A stretch of 64,000 nt of DNA from JAAYUJ01 sp963698165. GTDB lineage: Bacteria; Desulfobacterota; Syntrophobacteria; Syntrophobacterales; Syntrophobacteraceae. The notes below the pieces were generated by a model, which was given only the letters and a program-made list of their open reading frames with translations, made no database searches and had not been told where the DNA came from. The DNA lies in contig CAVOPT010000006.1 of the NCBI GenBank assembly GCA_963698165.1, positions 186,001-250,000 of the forward strand, given 5' to 3'. Shown here piece by piece: positions 1-8,666 of the stretch (position 1 is the first letter of the stretch; each line of letters opens with the position of its first letter). A program made the translations under genes and the position numbers.

Positions 1-532
1 GTCCCGCTCCCGGACGATCCCTTTGCGCCGCCTCTGGTGAGCCAAATGATGCATGCCGCCCGCGCGACCTCCGTGGGGCCCATGGCGAGCGTGGCCGGAG
101 CCATCGCCCAGGCGGTCTCCGTGTCGCTGAAGCCTCTTTCCCCGACGATCATCGTGGAGAATGGAGGCGACTGCTATATGGACCTGGAGGAAGAAATCAC
201 CGTGGGAATCTGGGCCGGCGAGGAGTTCGCCTTTCAGCTGGAAGATCGGTCTCCGCTTCACGGCGGACCGATTCCCCCTGTCCATTTGCACGTCTTCGGG
301 AACGATCGGCCATTCATTGAGCTTCGGCAAGGCAGACGCCGTGACCGTCGTGGCCAGGGACGGCGCCTTGTCGGATGCGGCCGCCACCGCCTTGGGAAAT
401 CTTGTGAAAACCCCGACCGACATCCCCAAAGCCCTGGAGAAAGCCTCGTCCATCCCCGGCCTGGACGGCGTGGTCATCGCCGCCAAGGACAAAATGGGGG
501 CCTGGGGAAACGTCGAACTGGTGGGACTGTAG
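1..532 (+). pseudogene. UPF0280 family protein (ApbE-like), 5'-partial and frameshifted
   Basis: The gene enters from the left edge, so its N-terminus is missing. In the first frame the translation shows SVGPMASVAGAIA and IVENGGD, and after about position 220 the match moves to the next frame with ICTSSGTIGHSLSFGKADAV and DAAATALGN, ending at a TAG at 530-532. Together these are the conserved blocks of the UPF0280 family, a set of uncharacterised proteins related to the FMN transferase ApbE. One extra G at about 220 (between codons reading AG and RSSPFS) explains the switch. All other blocks are intact, so this is either a recent inactivation or a sequencing error. The substrate of the family is unknown. 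Confidence 0.8.
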
Positions 533-540
533 TGATCATC

Positions 541-660
541 CCAAAACTCCTCGACAACCCCTCTCTCCCGCCTCTGGCGGTCATTGAGGGGGGGGGGTGT
601 CGTTGATGTTTTTTTAACGTCCCCAAACCCTTCCCGTCAAGGGAGGGGGTCTTGAGACAG
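541..660. repeat. CCC/GGG-rich hairpin repeat cluster in a 356-base intergenic region
   Basis: The space between the UPF0280 gene and the phosphoesterase (533-888) has no credible gene. It holds a G run at 588-597 and an imperfect hairpin at about 620-650, in which CCCTTCCCGTC is followed by AAGGGAGGG. The same CCCTCCC-spacer-GGGAGGG plan recurs at 62285-62537 and, degenerate, near 8805-8850. These are probably dispersed REP-like elements. Confidence 0.5.
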
Positions 661-888
661 CTGCACGGTGTTTTAAGGCGAAGGTCATCACCCTCCTCTC
701 CTCCAACCCGTCCGGGGAATCGACCCCCCTCGCTTCATGCGGAGTCATTGGCCGGCCCGTCAGTTGTCGTGGCTGAGAGGATGGGGAAAAATGTCTTGAG
801 TTCTCCCAGGCGGTTGCTATATTAGCCGTCGGTAACTTGACGGAATATCAGAATCATTTGAATTGACCTCACATTTTGTCTTGATGTC

Positions 889-1374
889 ATGCGCATTGTC
901 GTCATGTCCGACACACACCTGGACCGGGTGACTCCTCGGTTCGAAGCACTCTGCGCCCGATATTGCGAAGGCGCGGATGGTGTCATTCACCTTGGTGACT
1001 GGGCGAGGAGTTCCGTTCTGGATTTCATGGAGCAGTACCCCCTCGAGGCGGTTTCGGGCAATATGGACGATCATCACCTGCGCGACCGGCTTCCCATGAA
1101 GAAGGTGGTGCGTGTCCAAGGCCACCGGATAGGGATCATCCACGGCTGGGGGGCCGCCCATGATCTTCGGGCCAGGCTTCGCAATGAATTTGACAGCGTG
1201 GATGCCATTCTGTTCGGTCACACTCACACGCCTTTCATCGGCGAAGAGAACGGAGTGCTTTGGTTCAATCCGGGATCCGTTTTCCATGGAAGGCAGGGAG
1301 CACCCCCCGGCATTGGAATCCTTCACGTGGAAGAACGACTTCGTGCAGAGGTTGTGGCATTGCAGTGGGATTAG
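889..1374 (+). CDS. YfcE/MJ0936-type metallophosphoesterase
   Basis: This 161-residue protein is a single calcineurin-like phosphoesterase domain of the small YfcE/MJ0936 type, which hydrolyses phosphodiesters with two metal ions. Visible metal-ligand motifs are D8-x-H10 (SDTH), G36-D37 (HLGDW), N58 in GNMD, H85 in IIHG and H111-x-H113 (GHTHTP). The end NPGSVFHGR matches the usual NPGS block of the subfamily. The length is normal and the start is the first ATG. The next gene starts 2 bases after its stop, so the two are probably cotranscribed. The physiological substrate cannot be told from sequence. Confidence 0.9.
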   Translation: MRIVVMSDTHLDRVTPRFEALCARYCEGADGVIHLGDWARSSVLDFMEQYPLEAVSGNMDDHHLRDRLPMKKVVRVQGHRIGIIHGWGAAHDLRARLRNEFDSVDAILFGHTHTPFIGEENGVLWFNPGSVFHGRQGAPPGIGILHVEERLRAEVVALQWD

Positions 1375-1376
1375 TT

Positions 1377-1865
1377 ATGGAAAATCTCTGGGCACCGTGG
1401 CGAATGGAATACATCCTGGGTAAGAGGGAGCCTTACTGCATCTTTTGCCCCGAGGGAGACGGGCACACCGACGATGAGCGCCTCATCCTGCACCGGGGAC
1501 GGCTGTCCATGGTCATGATGAACAAGTATCCCTACAACAACGGCCACCTGCTGGTCGCACCGTGGAGGCACGTTGCCCGTTTGGAAGAGCTCACGGAAGA
1601 CGAAATGCTGGACCTAATGCGGTGGCTCAGGAGGAGCACCAGGATCATAGGACGGGTGATGGACCCCAGGGGGTTCAACGTCGGCCTCAACCTGGGCGCG
1701 GCGGCAGGGGCGGGAGTGGAGGAGCACATCCATTTCCACGTTGTGCCCCGGTGGGAGGGGGACACCAACTTCATGACGGTTTTCGCCGATGTCCGAAGCA
1801 TCCCTGAGCACTTGAACCAGACTTATCTCAAGCTGTTGAACCATTTTCAAAGAGAGGAACCCTGA
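1377..1865 (+). CDS. HIT family protein (histidine triad, Ap4A phosphorylase-like)
   Basis: This 162-residue histidine-triad protein carries the H-x-H-x-H motif at about 117-121 (EEHIHFHVVPRW), the nucleotide-binding site that forms a nucleotidyl-histidine intermediate. A CIFC pair at 21-24 with later histidines suggests the zinc site found in this branch. The N-terminal MENLWAPWRMEYI is typical of HIT proteins annotated as Ap4A phosphorylase-like. I chose the ATG at 1377 because it gives this conserved start; a longer open frame upstream overlaps the phosphoesterase and is not needed. Likely role: hydrolysis or phosphorolysis of dinucleoside polyphosphates or AMP conjugates in the cytoplasm. 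Confidence 0.9.
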   Translation: MENLWAPWRMEYILGKREPYCIFCPEGDGHTDDERLILHRGRLSMVMMNKYPYNNGHLLVAPWRHVARLEELTEDEMLDLMRWLRRSTRIIGRVMDPRGFNVGLNLGAAAGAGVEEHIHFHVVPRWEGDTNFMTVFADVRSIPEHLNQTYLKLLNHFQREEP

Positions 1866-1866
1866 T

Positions 1867-2238
1867 ATGAGACTCTTCAAGCTGATCACCGGGGGTTTGA
1901 TTGTGTTGATCATCGGCTTGTTCATTTACCAGAATGTCCCCACATTCAAGAGCTCCATCCCATTTTCGTTTGACCTGTTCATTCGCGAGAAAGTTACCGG
2001 TGAGTTCTCCCTCTATTCCCTTCTTCTCTCGGCGGGAATCGTCGGGGTTTTGCTCGGGGTCTTCCTCATGCTGAAGCCGTACTTCAACCTACGCCGACTC
2101 CTGGCCCAGGAGAGGTCGAGCAAGCAACCGGCCGACACTTCCGGGGAATCGGCCGCTTCGAGTTCCGGCACACCAGAGGCATCCGCTGAGAAGCAGGGTC
2201 GCGAAACGGAAGATCCCACACCGGGCGCTTCCCATTGA
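1867..2238 (+). CDS. LapA-domain (DUF1049) small membrane protein
   Basis: This 123-residue protein has a membrane segment at about 5-22 (LITGGLIVLIIGLFIYQNV), a short loop and a second segment at about 50-70, then a soluble tail rich in Ser, Ala and Glu. The two-helix arrangement with QN after the first helix fits the LapA/DUF1049 family (related to YciS/LapA of the E. coli LPS assembly proteins). It begins one base after the stop of the HIT gene, so it probably shares that transcript. No LapB partner is seen next to it. The acidic tail from about 82 onward looks disordered. Confidence 0.75.
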   Translation: MRLFKLITGGLIVLIIGLFIYQNVPTFKSSIPFSFDLFIREKVTGEFSLYSLLLSAGIVGVLLGVFLMLKPYFNLRRLLAQERSSKQPADTSGESAASSSGTPEASAEKQGRETEDPTPGASH

Positions 2239-2549
2239 GTGACTGCCTCGAGATTCGCATCAATCCCTTTCCACAGCTCGCTCCCATCAGAGGAGGGCCG
2301 CTTCGGGACAGTCCCTGAATGGTGCCGGCGAGTTCCGTTCATCGGTCGTCCTGAGAGGACCGGCGCCCGCAGACCCATCACGAGCCCAATTCAGCCCATG
2401 CCCCGGCCAGTTCCCGTGCACATGCCGATCTCCGGCAGAAGTTCTTTTCCAAAGGACCGGTCTTTCCGATAGGTTTGAGGAAAGCCGACAACCGTTGCCG
2501 CAATTCATTGACATACCCCAGGATGGAGAAGCACAGGGAGATCGACTCC

Positions 2550-3398
2550 ATGGACACCTCGATGATAGAACGGATCGTCCAGACCACAGGCGATATTCCG
2601 GCCATGCCTCAGGTCGCCAATATGGTCTTGGACAGGATTTCCGACCCCAACGCAACACCCAAGGAAATTCAGCTCATCATCTCCAAGGACCAGGCCTTGG
2701 CCGCGCGCGTTCTGAAGGTGGCCAACTCTTCATTTTACGGGCTTTCCCGGTCGGTCACGCGGATATCGGACGCCATTGTCGTCATGGGCTTCAACAGCCT
2801 CAGGTCCCTGGTCATGACCACGGTCCTGAACGACCTGTTCAAGAGCTTCGGACTCGCGGAGAAACTGCTTTGGGAGCATTCCCTGGTGAGTGCGGCCACG
2901 GCGAAGAGGATTGCCGCGGCCATCAAGTTTCCAAGGGTTGAGGAAGCCTTCCTGGGCGGTTTGATGCACGACATCGGCAAAGTGGTTCTCAACATCAAGA
3001 TGCCTGACAAGATGATGACCATCGTCCAGGAGGTTTACAACTCTCCGGGAACCACCTTCACCCAGGTGGAACAGGACATATTCGGTTTTTCCCACGCCGA
3101 AGTGGGACAACTGGTGGCCAAAAAATGGAATTTTGCAGCTGAAATCGAGGAAGCCATCGGATTTCATCACCGGCCCAGGGAAGCCACCGTGCTCCCTCAT
3201 CTCTCGCATGTCGTGAATCTGGCCAACGCCTTTTGTCACAAGCTCGAGATAGGCCCGACCAAGAACCCGGGGCTGGACCTGTTCCACCTTGAAAGCACCA
3301 ATGCCCTCAAACTCGGGCAGGAGCGGGTGGAGGAGCTCCTGGATGAGATCTCGGGAATCGTATTTTCCCAGGAAGGCGGGGGCATTTCCGTCTTTTAG
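2550..3398 (+). CDS. HDOD domain protein (signal-output, HD-related)
   Basis: This protein of about 282 residues is filled by an HDOD domain, a non-catalytic or degenerate HD-type module used in bacterial signalling. Typical blocks are IPAMPQVANMVLDRISDPNA near the N-terminus, SFYGLSRSVTRISDAIVVMGF, the HD-like LGGLMHDIGKVVLN, and HAEVGQLVAKKWNF. The ATG at 2550 follows an AGGGAG site at suitable distance; an ATG at 2523 or an earlier one at 2475 are alternatives. It stands alone, convergent with the cobalamin operon and preceded by about 300 bases with no visible gene. HDOD proteins often sit downstream of two-component or c-di-GMP circuits; the partner here is unknown. Confidence 0.88.
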   Translation: MDTSMIERIVQTTGDIPAMPQVANMVLDRISDPNATPKEIQLIISKDQALAARVLKVANSSFYGLSRSVTRISDAIVVMGFNSLRSLVMTTVLNDLFKSFGLAEKLLWEHSLVSAATAKRIAAAIKFPRVEEAFLGGLMHDIGKVVLNIKMPDKMMTIVQEVYNSPGTTFTQVEQDIFGFSHAEVGQLVAKKWNFAAEIEEAIGFHHRPREATVLPHLSHVVNLANAFCHKLEIGPTKNPGLDLFHLESTNALKLGQERVEELLDEISGIVFSQEGGGISVF

Positions 3399-3431
3399 AG
3401 AAACGATTCATGAGACAGGGGCACTCAAGTC

Positions 3432-4301
3432 TCATGGATCATACTTTTCAAGGTACCCTCTGGGAGTGACCATCCAGCCGTTCCAGAGATAGGTCTCACT
3501 GTTTCCAACGATTAAAACCGTCTGCATGTCCACTTCTTCAAGGGGAATAGATTCCAGGAGGGCCAAGTGAACCCACTGGCCCTGACGCATGGCGCTGCGC
3601 ACGATGGCGACGGGCGTTCCGGGGTCCTTGTGGCGGAGCAGGATTTTCTGCGCCTTTTCCAGCAAGTCGGGGCGCGTCTTGCTGCGTGGGTTGTAGATGG
3701 CCAGAACGAAATCGGCATCCGCCGCGGCGACGAGTCGCTTCTCGATGACATCCCAGGGGGTCAGGTGGTCGCTGAGGCTCACCGCCGCGAAGTCATGCAT
3801 CAGGGGTGCCCCGACGATGGATGCGGCTGCGTTGAAGGCCGCCACACCCGGAATGACTTCGACAATGAGCTCCACGCCGGGCTCAGCCTCCCCACCGGCC
3901 CGCCCAACCCTCAGCTCCCGCCGGCAGCACAGGTCCAGCACGAGGCCCGCCATCCCATAGATCCCCGCATCGCCACTGGAAACGAGAGCGACGCGGCGGC
4001 CCTGGACGGCCCAGTCGATGGCCGTCCGGCATCGCTCGATTTCCTTGCGCATTCCGCTGGAAACGACCTTCTTCCCCGCAAGAAGATCCGAGATCAAATC
4101 CAGGTAGGTCTTGTATCCGAGCACGATCTCCGCCGATGTGAGAGCCCGAAGTGCCTCGGGGACAAGAAAAGATCGCCCGCCAGGTCCCAGGCTCACGACG
4201 GAGAGGCGACCCGGGCGATGGCCAGGGTCGCGTTGGCCGTTTTCCTCTTTGTCACGAGGAGACTCCTGCTCTCGGCGCTCAGAAGAGCTGTCGCTTCGCA
4301 T
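3432..4301 (-). CDS. cbiH: cobalt-factor III / precorrin-3B C17-methyltransferase
   Basis: SAM-dependent uroporphyrin-III-type methyltransferase that contracts the ring while methylating C17. Diagnostic blocks are LSVVSLGPGG, VLGYKTYLDLI, SSGDAGIYGMAGL (the CbiH/CobJ signature), IPGVAAFNAAASIVGAPL and VAIVRSAMRQGQ; it ends in the usual VTPRGYLEKY. It is the last gene of the cbiD-E/T-F-G-H operon. The start is uncertain: the ATG at 4301 overlaps cbiG by 109 bases and gives a charged leader unlike the family, while a GTG at 4196 overlaps the cbiG stop as GTGA but would clip the first beta strand. I keep the longer form because LSVV is needed for the fold. Confidence 0.9.
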   Translation of the reverse strand: MRSDSSSERREQESPRDKEENGQRDPGHRPGRLSVVSLGPGGRSFLVPEALRALTSAEIVLGYKTYLDLISDLLAGKKVVSSGMRKEIERCRTAIDWAVQGRRVALVSSGDAGIYGMAGLVLDLCCRRELRVGRAGGEAEPGVELIVEVIPGVAAFNAAASIVGAPLMHDFAAVSLSDHLTPWDVIEKRLVAAADADFVLAIYNPRSKTRPDLLEKAQKILLRHKDPGTPVAIVRSAMRQGQWVHLALLESIPLEEVDMQTVLIVGNSETYLWNGWMVTPRGYLEKYDP

Positions 4302-5308
4302 ACGCTCTGCACTCCAACATGTGATTCCACCAAGGGCGATGGATTGGGCACCGTCACGCCTTCCAGTTTGCCCCGGGGATAGAAATGAACGGGCCGGTTC
4401 AAGGTTCGTGCCGCCTCGAGGAGCCCTGGCTCATCCGATTTCAGGTCAATGCTCGCCAGGTTCCTAATGGAATGAACGGACAAACCCGTTTCGTCAAGGG
4501 TGCTCGCGATGAGGCGAAGGATTTCCCCGGCTTCCGTCCCACGGTTGCAGCCAACGCCCAGGATCAGATTCCTGGGACGCAGCATGAGGCATTCCAGATG
4601 AGAGGGAGGGACCAGTTCTGAAACCCAGACTCCAGGCCTACCCTCGAGGGAAGGCCACCCCCCGGACCCTTCAGAAGCCTGGGGAAGTTCAAGCCGCATC
4701 ACGTTCTTCAAAGTCGCCACATGAGGCCTCAAGAACCCTTCGGGATCAAAAACCCAGAAGGGTTCCTCCTCCAGAATCGCCCGGGCCAATCTGCCGAGCA
4801 TGCCGGGATTCTCTATTTCAAGACCCAGCTCCAGGGCAACGAGGTCAAGAGCGGGTTTGTGATCCACATCGGAAGCCGTCGTGATGACCGCCTGACCTCC
4901 CGTGAGAGCCGCGACCCTCCTGGCCAAGGCGTTTGCCCCTCCCAGGTGTCCGGACACCAGGCTGATGACGTACTGGGCCCGTTCGTCCAGGACCACCACC
5001 GCAGGGTCAGTGGTTTTGTGCCGCAGGAGGGGAGCAATCAGCCGGACCACGATCCCGGTGGCCATGATGCAGATCAATGCCCTGTGGCGCCGCCATATTT
5101 CAGGAAACAGGTTCCCAATGCGATGGAACCCCACGGCCCCCATGGCGAGGGCGAAGCCATGACGCTCCGGGACGTAGGCGACACTGCCGGAGAGCTTCCC
5201 CTGGACCTGCATGGCGACGCGCACCCCGTTGCGGGTGATCGCCACGATGGCGATGGGAGAATCATGCGGATGGGCGCGCTTTTCGAAATCCATGCTCGAA
5301 GGATTCAT
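4193..5308 (-). CDS. cbiG: cobalt-precorrin-5A hydrolase
   Basis: CbiG opens the delta-lactone of cobalt-precorrin-5A and releases acetaldehyde in anaerobic cobalamin synthesis. The sequence has the N-terminal IAIVAITRNG, the central CbiG signature with VVLDERAQYVISLVSGHLGGANALA and ITTASDVDHKPALDLVA, and the C-terminal domain with LILGVGCNRGTEAGEI, SIDLKSDEPGLLEAA and LLVTKRKTANATLAIAR. All parts of the usual full-length protein are present. I take the ATG at 5308; a GTG at 5350 and an ATG at 5293 are also in frame. It overlaps cbiF upstream and cbiH downstream, which suggests translational coupling. Confidence 0.9.
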   Translation of the reverse strand: MNPSSMDFEKRAHPHDSPIAIVAITRNGVRVAMQVQGKLSGSVAYVPERHGFALAMGAVGFHRIGNLFPEIWRRHRALICIMATGIVVRLIAPLLRHKTTDPAVVVLDERAQYVISLVSGHLGGANALARRVAALTGGQAVITTASDVDHKPALDLVALELGLEIENPGMLGRLARAILEEEPFWVFDPEGFLRPHVATLKNVMRLELPQASEGSGGWPSLEGRPGVWVSELVPPSHLECLMLRPRNLILGVGCNRGTEAGEILRLIASTLDETGLSVHSIRNLASIDLKSDEPGLLEAARTLNRPVHFYPRGKLEGVTVPNPSPLVESHVGVQSVCEATALLSAESRSLLVTKRKTANATLAIARVASPS

Positions 5309-6041
5309 CGTAGAGCTTTGAGCGTTTAAGCTCCCCGCCGGCTCTGGCACCGAAGACCGCGCCGACCATGATGAGCGCCTGCCTCTCGATTCCGGCGTCC
5401 TTCACCTTGGAGGCAATGTCCGACAGGGTCCCCTCTATGATGCACTGGTCGGGCCAGCTCACCCTGTAGGCAACCACCACGGGGGTTTCGGGCGGATAGA
5501 AGGGTGAGATTTCCGCAACCACCCTGTCCATCTGCTTCACACTGAGATAAATCACAAGGGTCGCCTGGTGCACGGCCAGGGAACGGATCGCTTCCTTTTC
5601 GGGCACGGGCGTCCGACCCGCCAGGCGCGTCACGATGACCGTCTGGGAGACCTCCGGCAGGGTCAATTCCTGCCTGAGTTCGGCGGCTGCTGCGAAAACA
5701 GCGGAGACTCCCGGGACCACCACATGGGGAATCCCCTCTTGCTCCAGAAGACTCATCTGCTCCTGAATGGCACCGTACAGGCTCGGGTCCCCGGTGTGCA
5801 GGCGCACCACGAGCTCCCCCCTGACGTGGCCATCCTTGAGGAGCAAATGGGTTTCCTGCAGATTCAGGGAGGCGCTGTTGAAGACCCCGGCCTCGGGTCT
5901 TCGCTCGGCGAGGAGTGCTTCAGGCACGAGAGACCCCGCGTAAACGATCCTGTCCGCCTCCTGTATGAGCCGCTTGCCTTTGACCGTGATCAGCTCGGGA
6001 TCACCGGGACCTGCACCGACGAAGTAAACGGGATGACTCAT
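5262..6041 (-). CDS. cbiF: cobalt-precorrin-4 C11-methyltransferase
   Basis: SAM-dependent methyltransferase of the CbiF/CobM family, moving the corrin ring to cobalt-precorrin-5A. It begins MSHPVYFVGAGPGDPELIT, has DRIVYAGSLVPEALL, RLHTGDPSLYGAI (the family GDPxxYG loop), VVPGVSAVFAAAAEL and the late block VVAYRVSWPDQ. Length about 259 residues is usual. The ATG at 6041 is preceded by a GAGGG site, which decides it over longer forms. It lies 61 bases after cbiET and overlaps the next gene. Unusually for the operon this junction is not a stop-start overlap. Confidence 0.93.
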   Translation of the reverse strand: MSHPVYFVGAGPGDPELITVKGKRLIQEADRIVYAGSLVPEALLAERRPEAGVFNSASLNLQETHLLLKDGHVRGELVVRLHTGDPSLYGAIQEQMSLLEQEGIPHVVVPGVSAVFAAAAELRQELTLPEVSQTVIVTRLAGRTPVPEKEAIRSLAVHQATLVIYLSVKQMDRVVAEISPFYPPETPVVVAYRVSWPDQCIIEGTLSDIASKVKDAGIERQALIMVGAVFGARAGGELKRSKLYDESFEHGFRKARPSA

Positions 6042-6102
6042 GAGGCCCTCTTTGGTCCTGGTTTCATGTTGACTGGTGCGAGGAGCTTTATGAGACAGGG
6101 CA

Positions 6103-7389
6103 TCAATCTCCTTGGCGCCACGCAGTGATGACAAAGACCGGGTTCAGGGCGTCAAGCCGGATGGACCCGCCTATGGGAACGGACCGGCTGATCTGAAGCT
6201 GCGTGATGCTCATCGTGAACGGCCTGCTCATCCAGAAGCTTCTCGCCCTTTCGAGGGTGTCCAGGGTGACCGCCGTCTGAACAACCCGACCTTCCGGACG
6301 GAGCCGAAGCGCGACCTTCTCGAGAATCGCCTCGAGGTCGTTCCCGCTGCCCCCTATGAACACCCGGTCTGGGTCCGGCAGATCCTCGATGACCCGGATG
6401 GCACTCCCATGCACCGGAGAAACCTCAAAGCACCCGAATCGTCTTGCATTGGCCGCCAGGTCCTTGACGCGGGCTTCATGCTTCTCCACGGCGAACACCT
6501 GGCCAAGGGAAGCGATCCTGGCCGCCTCGATGGACACCGAACCGCTCCCTGCCCCCAGATCCCAGAGAACTTGCCCGGGGCAGAGCTGCAGGTGCGCCAG
6601 AACCACCGCCCGAACCTCCATCTTGGTGATGAGGCCCCCCTGGTGCTGGAAATCCTCCTCCGGAAATCCGAAGACAGGGGCACGCTTCTCCCCTTTCCCG
6701 CCAGCCTCCCCTGCTTTCGCGGCGAGCACGGCAACCAGGTTGAGGGGTGAAAACTCGCGGTCGAGAGCCTCTTCCAAACGAAAACGGCCTACTTTCTCCG
6801 AAGGAAGACCCAGGTCTTCAGCGACCACCAATGACCGGTTGGCGACTCCTGCATTCAGAAGCGTTTGAGCAATCCATCCCGGAGTATGCCTGGGATCCGT
6901 GAAGACCGCCACAGCCAAATGACGCCCCACCACCTGGAGAAGTCTGGACGTCGAGGTCCTTTGGTCCCGACCATGGAGGCTCGCCACCTGGACGTTCTCC
7001 CAGGGTTCTCCCAGCCGGGCGAAGAGTGCCTGGACGCTCGTGATGTTGGGAAGGACCAGGACCCGGTCCCGCCCCAGTACGCTTATGAGGCGACTCCCAA
7101 TGCCGTAAAAGAGGGGGTCTCCTGAAGCCAATACGGCAGTGCGCTTTTCCCGTGACACCTCAGCGATGTTCTCGAGGAACCCCTCCAGATTTGACCGCAA
7201 CTCGATCCTGCTCGCCCGCAGGTCGGCAAAGGCCATGAGGTGCCTTTCGCCTCCCGCGAGAATTTCCGCCCGTTGAATTGTCCGGAGGACAAGGAGGCTC
7301 AAATCCTCTTTCGACATCCCCATGCCGACCAGGAGGACGAGGGGAGGCTCCCATTCTTCAGGAAGGTTCAAGGTCTGTCTTGGGATCAA
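6103..7389 (-). CDS. cbiET: precorrin-6Y C5,15-methyltransferase (CbiE-CbiT fusion)
   Basis: A fusion of two activities that in many bacteria are separate. Residues about 15-230 form the CbiE methyltransferase (LVLLVGMGMSKEDLS, ASGDPLFYGIGSRLI), acting at C5. Residues about 245-428 form CbiT, a Rossmann methyltransferase with the SAM loop WDLGAGSGSVSIEAAR and FIGGSGNDLEAIL, acting at C15 with decarboxylation. The length (428) matches CobL-type fusions. The start is a TTG at 7389 overlapping the cbiD stop as TTGA; it is preferred because the next ATG would cut into the first strand. It is the second gene of the operon. Confidence 0.93.
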   Translation of the reverse strand: MIPRQTLNLPEEWEPPLVLLVGMGMSKEDLSLLVLRTIQRAEILAGGERHLMAFADLRASRIELRSNLEGFLENIAEVSREKRTAVLASGDPLFYGIGSRLISVLGRDRVLVLPNITSVQALFARLGEPWENVQVASLHGRDQRTSTSRLLQVVGRHLAVAVFTDPRHTPGWIAQTLLNAGVANRSLVVAEDLGLPSEKVGRFRLEEALDREFSPLNLVAVLAAKAGEAGGKGEKRAPVFGFPEEDFQHQGGLITKMEVRAVVLAHLQLCPGQVLWDLGAGSGSVSIEAARIASLGQVFAVEKHEARVKDLAANARRFGCFEVSPVHGSAIRVIEDLPDPDRVFIGGSGNDLEAILEKVALRLRPEGRVVQTAVTLDTLERARSFWMSRPFTMSITQLQISRSVPIGGSIRLDALNPVFVITAWRQGD

Positions 7390-8666
7390 CTTCCCACATC
7401 CGCCAGAAGGTTTCCGTCATAATCGAAAAGCAGGACGCGAACCGAGATATCGCCCCCGGCAAGCCGCAGTGACGATTGCAGGGCCCATGCGGCTGCTTCC
7501 CGCACAATATCGAAGGCCCCCTGCTCCACCAGGAGCTGAAGGGCATGCCTGGCGGTGTTTGCCGAAGCGAGCTCCTCGCAGAACTGCCTTTCATGGCCCT
7601 TTTCACGCGCCAATTCGGCCAGGGGCTTCAGATCGAGGGACACTCGGTGAGCATGCGTGTAGGGATGTCCCTGGCCCATTTTGAGCACTTTACCGAAAAA
7701 AACGCTGTGAACGATGGTCTTGAAACCCATGCGGCGTGCTTCCCCAACTCCGTATGCAAAGAAATCAGCGATCTGCACGAAGGCCTCTTCCGGCAGTTCA
7801 CCGAGCAGCCTTCGGGCATACTGCTCGCTCTTTCCCCCGGTGCTGAGGACCACCTCCCTGCATCCCATGGCTGCAGCTACGGAGAGGGCCGCATGGATGG
7901 TCTCCTCGTAGGCCTCATGGGAGAAAGGCTTCACGAGGCCGGTGGTTCCAAGGATCGAGATTCCCCCGAGGATCCCCAGTCGGGGGTTCAGGGTTTTTCG
8001 CGCAAGGGCCGCTCCTTCAGGGACGCTGATCTCCACCAGAAGAGCGATGTCGACGGTTTTCGGGAAACCATCGCAAAAGGGGACGAGGGCATGGGGCTTT
8101 CCAGGGGGGATGCCCGGAAAATGGGGCGGCGGTGCTGGTATGCCCTCACGGGGCCACCCGAGCAGTTCCTCCGACAGGTTTGCGGAGAGCATTTGACGGG
8201 GAACCGGATTGATGGCCGGTTCACCGATTGTCACGGGGAGACCGGCTTTTGTCACCACACCCACGCCCTCTCCCACCACCACGCAAATTCCCTGTCCCAA
8301 AGCCGCCGGAGAAGGGCCCCCGCACCACTCTCCCCTTCCCTCTGCACCGTGTCCATCCGGAGCGAAGCAGTGGACCAACGCTCGAAGCTCCGCTTTGTGA
8401 GTCACGTCGGGGTCGTCTCCCCCGTCCTTGATCACGCTGGCCCATGCACCCGTGCCGGTCGCCTGGATTCCACGTATGTCGATGGGGAGGTAGTAGCCGA
8501 GAGGCAGACGGACCGCGATGACCTTGGGGGCTTCTCCCGTCATCAGGAACCTGAGGGCTGCCCGAGCTGCGGCAACGATGGCCGTACCCGTGCTGAATCC
8601 CTGCCGCAGCTGCCTTTTACCTCGTTTTGCCGAACTGCGAGTTTTCGAGGACCCTGATTCCATCAC
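7386..8666 (-). CDS. cbiD: cobalt-precorrin-5B C1-methyltransferase
   Basis: CbiD methylates C1 of cobalt-precorrin-5B. The family signatures are RQGFSTGTAIVAAARAAL at the N-terminus, VIKDGGDDPDVTHKAEL, GVGVVTKAGLPVTIGEPAINPVPR and ILGTTGLVKPFS. At 426 residues it is a little longer than many CbiD proteins, mainly through an insert around 160-190 (LGWPREGIPAPPPHFPG). It is the promoter-proximal gene of the five-gene cobalamin operon. Two adjacent ATG codons (8666 and 8663) can serve as the start. No cobalamin riboswitch could be recognised in the 376 bases upstream. Confidence 0.95.
   Translation of the reverse strand: MMESGSSKTRSSAKRGKRQLRQGFSTGTAIVAAARAALRFLMTGEAPKVIAVRLPLGYYLPIDIRGIQATGTGAWASVIKDGGDDPDVTHKAELRALVHCFAPDGHGAEGRGEWCGGPSPAALGQGICVVVGEGVGVVTKAGLPVTIGEPAINPVPRQMLSANLSEELLGWPREGIPAPPPHFPGIPPGKPHALVPFCDGFPKTVDIALLVEISVPEGAALARKTLNPRLGILGGISILGTTGLVKPFSHEAYEETIHAALSVAAAMGCREVVLSTGGKSEQYARRLLGELPEEAFVQIADFFAYGVGEARRMGFKTIVHSVFFGKVLKMGQGHPYTHAHRVSLDLKPLAELAREKGHERQFCEELASANTARHALQLLVEQGAFDIVREAAAWALQSSLRLAGGDISVRVLLFDYDGNLLADVGS

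Noticed and set aside
6112..6750. Plus-strand frame opposite cbiET
   Set aside because: No domain character and fully inside the cbiET gene.
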